Positions 61,139 to 64,000 of a stretch of DNA of 64,000 nt are shown one piece after another (within the stretch, counting starts at the first letter, position 1; each line of letters opens with the position of its first letter). Origin of the DNA: Heterodera schachtii (taxonomy: Eukaryota > Nematoda > Chromadorea > Rhabditida > Heteroderidae); NCBI GenBank assembly GCA_023374025.1, contig SIJG01000089.1:513529-577528 (forward strand). The letters run 5' to 3'. The notes under the pieces were generated by a model. It was not told where the DNA came from. It ran no database searches and worked only from the letters and a program-made list of their open reading frames with translations. Position numbers and translations under genes: made by a program.

Positions 61139-62476
61139 ATGCAACTTGCTTCAAATGCCATCCTCCTGCTCCTGTCGTTGTTGGCTGTTTTTTCTGATTG
61201 TGCGCCACTAAATCATGGGGAGGAATGTATGTTTTCAGTCAGAAATTAATTTTCAAAATAATTAAATTATTTAAGCAAATCCTTCCATTAATGGAAGAAA
61301 GACCAAAAACAATCCACCAACTTCTGCTGGGGTTCTCCCATCGGTCGCAAAAGTTGTCACCGGTGTATTGGCACTGACTGCCGCCGGATTACCGGGTGCC
61401 GACTGTGCACCACGTCCGTTAGGGTATGGCAAACCAGCGGAGACGGCGGTGAATTCTGTTACTGCTGTTGATCTCTCGTTGGCTCAACCAGCATCAGTAC
61501 CAACTCAAAGCTTTTCTACTGATTCGAAGGTACTGGGTGTCATTTAAAGGGATAAAAAGAGTCCGGATTTCATATTATTGATAATATAAAACTTTCACAT
61601 ATCCAACAAAATTGACTGCATTTATTTTTATGAGTATTTAATTTCGATTAATTATAATTTTATTTTCTTCTTTAATTGTTTAAATTTATTATTAATTATT
61701 TTTCATCAATCATATACAAAATTAAACAATTTTTAATGGATTTAAATTAATAAATATTGTAATTAGACGCCACCTGTTCAACAAGAAATGCGTCGTAGAA
61801 TAGCAATGAACAAACCCATCAATGCTGTTCAGCATCGTGGTGGTGGAGGTGGTGGCCATGGTGGTGGTGGTGGCCATGGTGGTGGTGGTGGCCATGGTGG
61901 TGGTGGTGGTAGAGGCGGACGAACGACAGGTCGGGCGGGTTACATGACATTTACACCGCTGGCATTTGCGCTTATGACCAAAATCGGGTCCACACTTGAA
62001 TTTTTCAATCACAGATGGCCTAAACAGCTTAACTAAGCGATAGAAAGTGATTGTATCTGATAATTTGATGGTCAGCAAATTATTGAAAAATAATAATCTT
62101 TCAAACAACAGAAAAATTGTTCCTAATGAATTAAAAGAGTTTTTTTTTATTTTAATGTATTCTATGGCCATTAGGTTTGAAAAAACAAATTTAAATCCGA
62201 TTTGGACATATGCCCAAATGTCCGGGGCTATAAAGGTCTGCACAAGACTGAAGATTACCATTCAGGTGGTACAAACGGTGGTGCTTATGCTTATGCCGCA
62301 GGCGCACATGGTTCTAGCAACAAATGCCAATCAACCAACTCATCGGATTGCAATGAGAAAGATGTAAGACTTTTTAAATTTTATCTTTTATTTGATTCTT
62401 CTAGAATGTTACTTTTATGGTGGTTTTTGCTGATTCGGGACTTTTTAATTGTGTTGAACTTTTGAAATTTTTTTAA
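61139..62476 (+). CDS. Secreted Gly/His-rich protein, copy C
   Basis: Exons: 61139-61226 (signal peptide, core LLLLSLLAVFS), 61276-61529, 61767-61929, 62254-62363 and 62405-62476. All joins are in phase, giving about 228 residues. Exon 2 is nearly identical to that of copy B. Exon 3 has MRRRIAMNKPINAVQHR and three GGGGGH-type units, like copy A. Exon 4 encodes DYHSGGTNGGAYAYAAGAH, with an AY duplication relative to B. Exon 5 starts NVTFMVVFADSGLFN but stops after 23 codons at 62474-62476. The exon-3/exon-4 intron is 324 bases. The His spacing (one His per five or six Gly) might bind metal, but that is speculation. Regulatory sites were not identified; the about 100 bases before the ATG are conserved with copy B. 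Confidence 0.75.
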
Positions 62477-62523
62477 TTTTTTTACAGAATGCAATTAAAT
62501 TGAAAATGCTACCGTACAATAAT

Positions 62524-63010
62524 CAGGGAACGGATTTATATGTGCTAAAAACGCCAAATATGTACATATATATGTGTCAAAAAAGCCCAAAAATATGTGC
62601 TAAAAACGCAAAAAAAAAAAAGGCCAAAATATGTGCAAAAATTGAAAAAAAACTGGTCAAAAAATAATTTAAAAAATCTCGTTTTTTTTATCCATGTCAC
62701 CAGACAATTTCAATCAAATGCATTTCAATACTTTTGGACGTAAACTCTTTTTCTTGCTCAGCAAATTTACTTATTTTTCTGAATTTCTTCGCTAAATTAA
62801 AAATCAAAATTTTCCAAAAAATCGCCAAAATATGTGCCAAAAAATACCTAAACCCCAAAATATGTTTTATGAGCAAAAAGTCCAAAATATGTTTTTTCTG
62901 TGCTAAAAATTCGCTCAGATTGTTATGAAACGAGGTAAAAATGATATTTTTGAGCTTTTCATGCGATAGAAATGCGCAAAAACAAATATATAAAAGGGAC
63001 TAATTATTTT
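62524..63010. mobile_element. CAGGG-type MITE, left end intact, AATATGTGC word
   Basis: It begins CAGGGAACGGATTTATATG, matching the start of the 17905-18344 element, followed by ATATGTGCTAAAAACGC words. The expected CCGTTCCCTG right end was not found before array sequence resumes near 63065, so the right end is lost or altered. It interrupts the 3' flank of copy C. Confidence 0.6.
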
Positions 63011-63185
63011 TTTTCGATTATAATAGCTATGTACATTTTTCTTCACAAATGGGCGTTTACAAACTTTTTTTTTGAAGGCCTTATCTACCAAAAAAAAGCA
63101 CGTAGAGAATTCATTTATTGGCGTTCTCCTTTTCTTGATCATTGGTTTTTTTCATTTTAATATATTTTAATTCAATTATTATTTA

Positions 63186-63247
63186 GTGGGTCTTTTGTCT
63201 GTGTGTCCTTTATCTTTGTGGGTCCTTTGTCCGTGGGTCGTTTGTCT
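63186..63247. repeat. 15-bp minisatellite, short allele
   Basis: About four units of GTGGGTCCTTTGTC type, homologous to 53857-53996. Confidence 0.8.
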
Positions 63248-64000
63248 CTGCACCTTTCAAAATCCAACAATAATGAGGAATTAATTGATACTCTTTTTAA
63301 GACTGGCTGTTGCTGATAGATCGGCTGCTCGAGTTTGATCATTTTTCGATGAATTTGGAAGAATGTGCCAGAAGTGGATAAAGAAAGATATTGCTATAAA
63401 TTTTTTGGGTCTATTTCATCAGTTGCTTTTCTAAATAAACTTCATAAACGTAAGCATCTCTTTCCTATTTTTAATAATTTATTTGTCTGATTAAAGCTTT
63501 CCAATAGAACTTTATTTATTTTTTTATTAATGATTGAGAGTACTTTAAATGTCTTTTTAAGGCTATGTCAAAGATAAGTTTATTTATTGTAAAGCAAATT
63601 TTTTGAAAAATTTAACTATTTAAGGGGTGAAAATTCTTGATAAATTAAATGATTAATGGGGATTAAATTGTTGGCTAATAAAAAACATTGATTAATATTT
63701 TGTAAAAGCATTCGAGTTATTTTTAAATAGAGTTTTTGTTTTATCTCCTGTTGCTAAAACAAAATATGTCATTGGCATCAACGAATTTTCAACTATTGTT
63801 ATTATGAGAGACTTTTTGAATATTAAGCAAAAATAGATTAAATATTTTCCGCTTTTCATTAGTTTTCGTTTTAATTAATGAAATTAAAAATTTATAGTAA
63901 ATATTTTTACACGACTTCAAGCGTTAAAAAGCATAAAAATTTGGTGTTTTTAGGCAAAAGTTTTGCTCAGTTAAAAATAAAATTCATATATTTCCTAAGC

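Larger units (their letters stand above)
52700..64000 (+). repeat. Tandem gene array, period about 4.1-4.3 kb
   Basis: Three homologous units begin at the genes at 52.72, 57.05 and 61.14 kb. Not only the genes but 1-2 kb of flank repeat: the segment from about 54030 to 55440 recurs at about 58400-59790 and from 63280 to the window end, and the segment 56080-57050 recurs at 60225-61140. Differences are insertions: about 320 bp with a 15-bp minisatellite after genes A and C, a TAGGG-type element at 59968, and a CAGGG-type element at 62524. Confidence 0.9.

Noticed and set aside
61722..62261. 179-codon minus-strand frame over copy C
   Set aside because: It reads the Gly/His repeats backwards as Thr/Met repeats and has no splice context or signal; the plus strand is homologous across three copies.

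Overview
This is eukaryotic DNA, most likely from a nematode and plausibly a plant-parasitic cyst or root-knot type. Genes are split by short AT-rich introns with TTTYAG acceptors, at least two candidate introns begin with GC, intergenic DNA is very AT-rich and full of small inverted-repeat transposons, and small secreted-protein genes occur in local duplicates. The genus is inference; the sequence alone does not fix it.

Layout. (1) 1-5.5 kb: a minus-strand gene whose last visible exons encode the cytoplasmic domain of an SLC4 transporter most like SLC4A11, behind a very long Gln/Ser/Ala/Gly-rich N-terminal extension; the membrane domain lies off the left edge. (2) 5.5-15 kb: no convincing gene; several hundred-base GC-rich islands with long G or C runs, one hAT-type MITE and one tRNA-like relic. 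(3) 15-30 kb: minus-strand low-complexity exons whose splice phases chain together. A 53-nt exon at 15.0 kb resembles a segment of the SLC4A11 N-terminus, so this region may be the 5' part of the same gene. Two plus-strand paralogous secreted-protein genes (15.9-17.9 and 22.1-23.9 kb) lie inside one of its introns, both damaged by frameshifts or stops. (4) 17.9-32.3 kb: five well-delimited hAT-type MITEs with exact 8-bp target duplications and one element with an 11-bp duplication; a sixth 8-bp case is at 5.7 kb. (5) 30-44 kb: mostly non-coding, with tandem duplications, a polypurine tract and G-run islands. (6) 44-46 kb: another set of minus-strand low-complexity exons, unidentified. (7) 46-52 kb: non-coding. 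(8) 52.7-64 kb: a tandem array with a period of about 4.1-4.3 kb carrying three plus-strand genes for small secreted glycine/histidine-rich proteins; a further unit begins at the right edge.

The most notable things are the MITE group, where each element is built from one short word repeated many times and that word differs between elements but stays uniform within each; the two secreted gene families; and the possibility of one 30-kb SLC4A11-like gene hosting secreted-protein genes in an intron. Exon boundaries were read by eye from splice signals and phase and may be off by a base.
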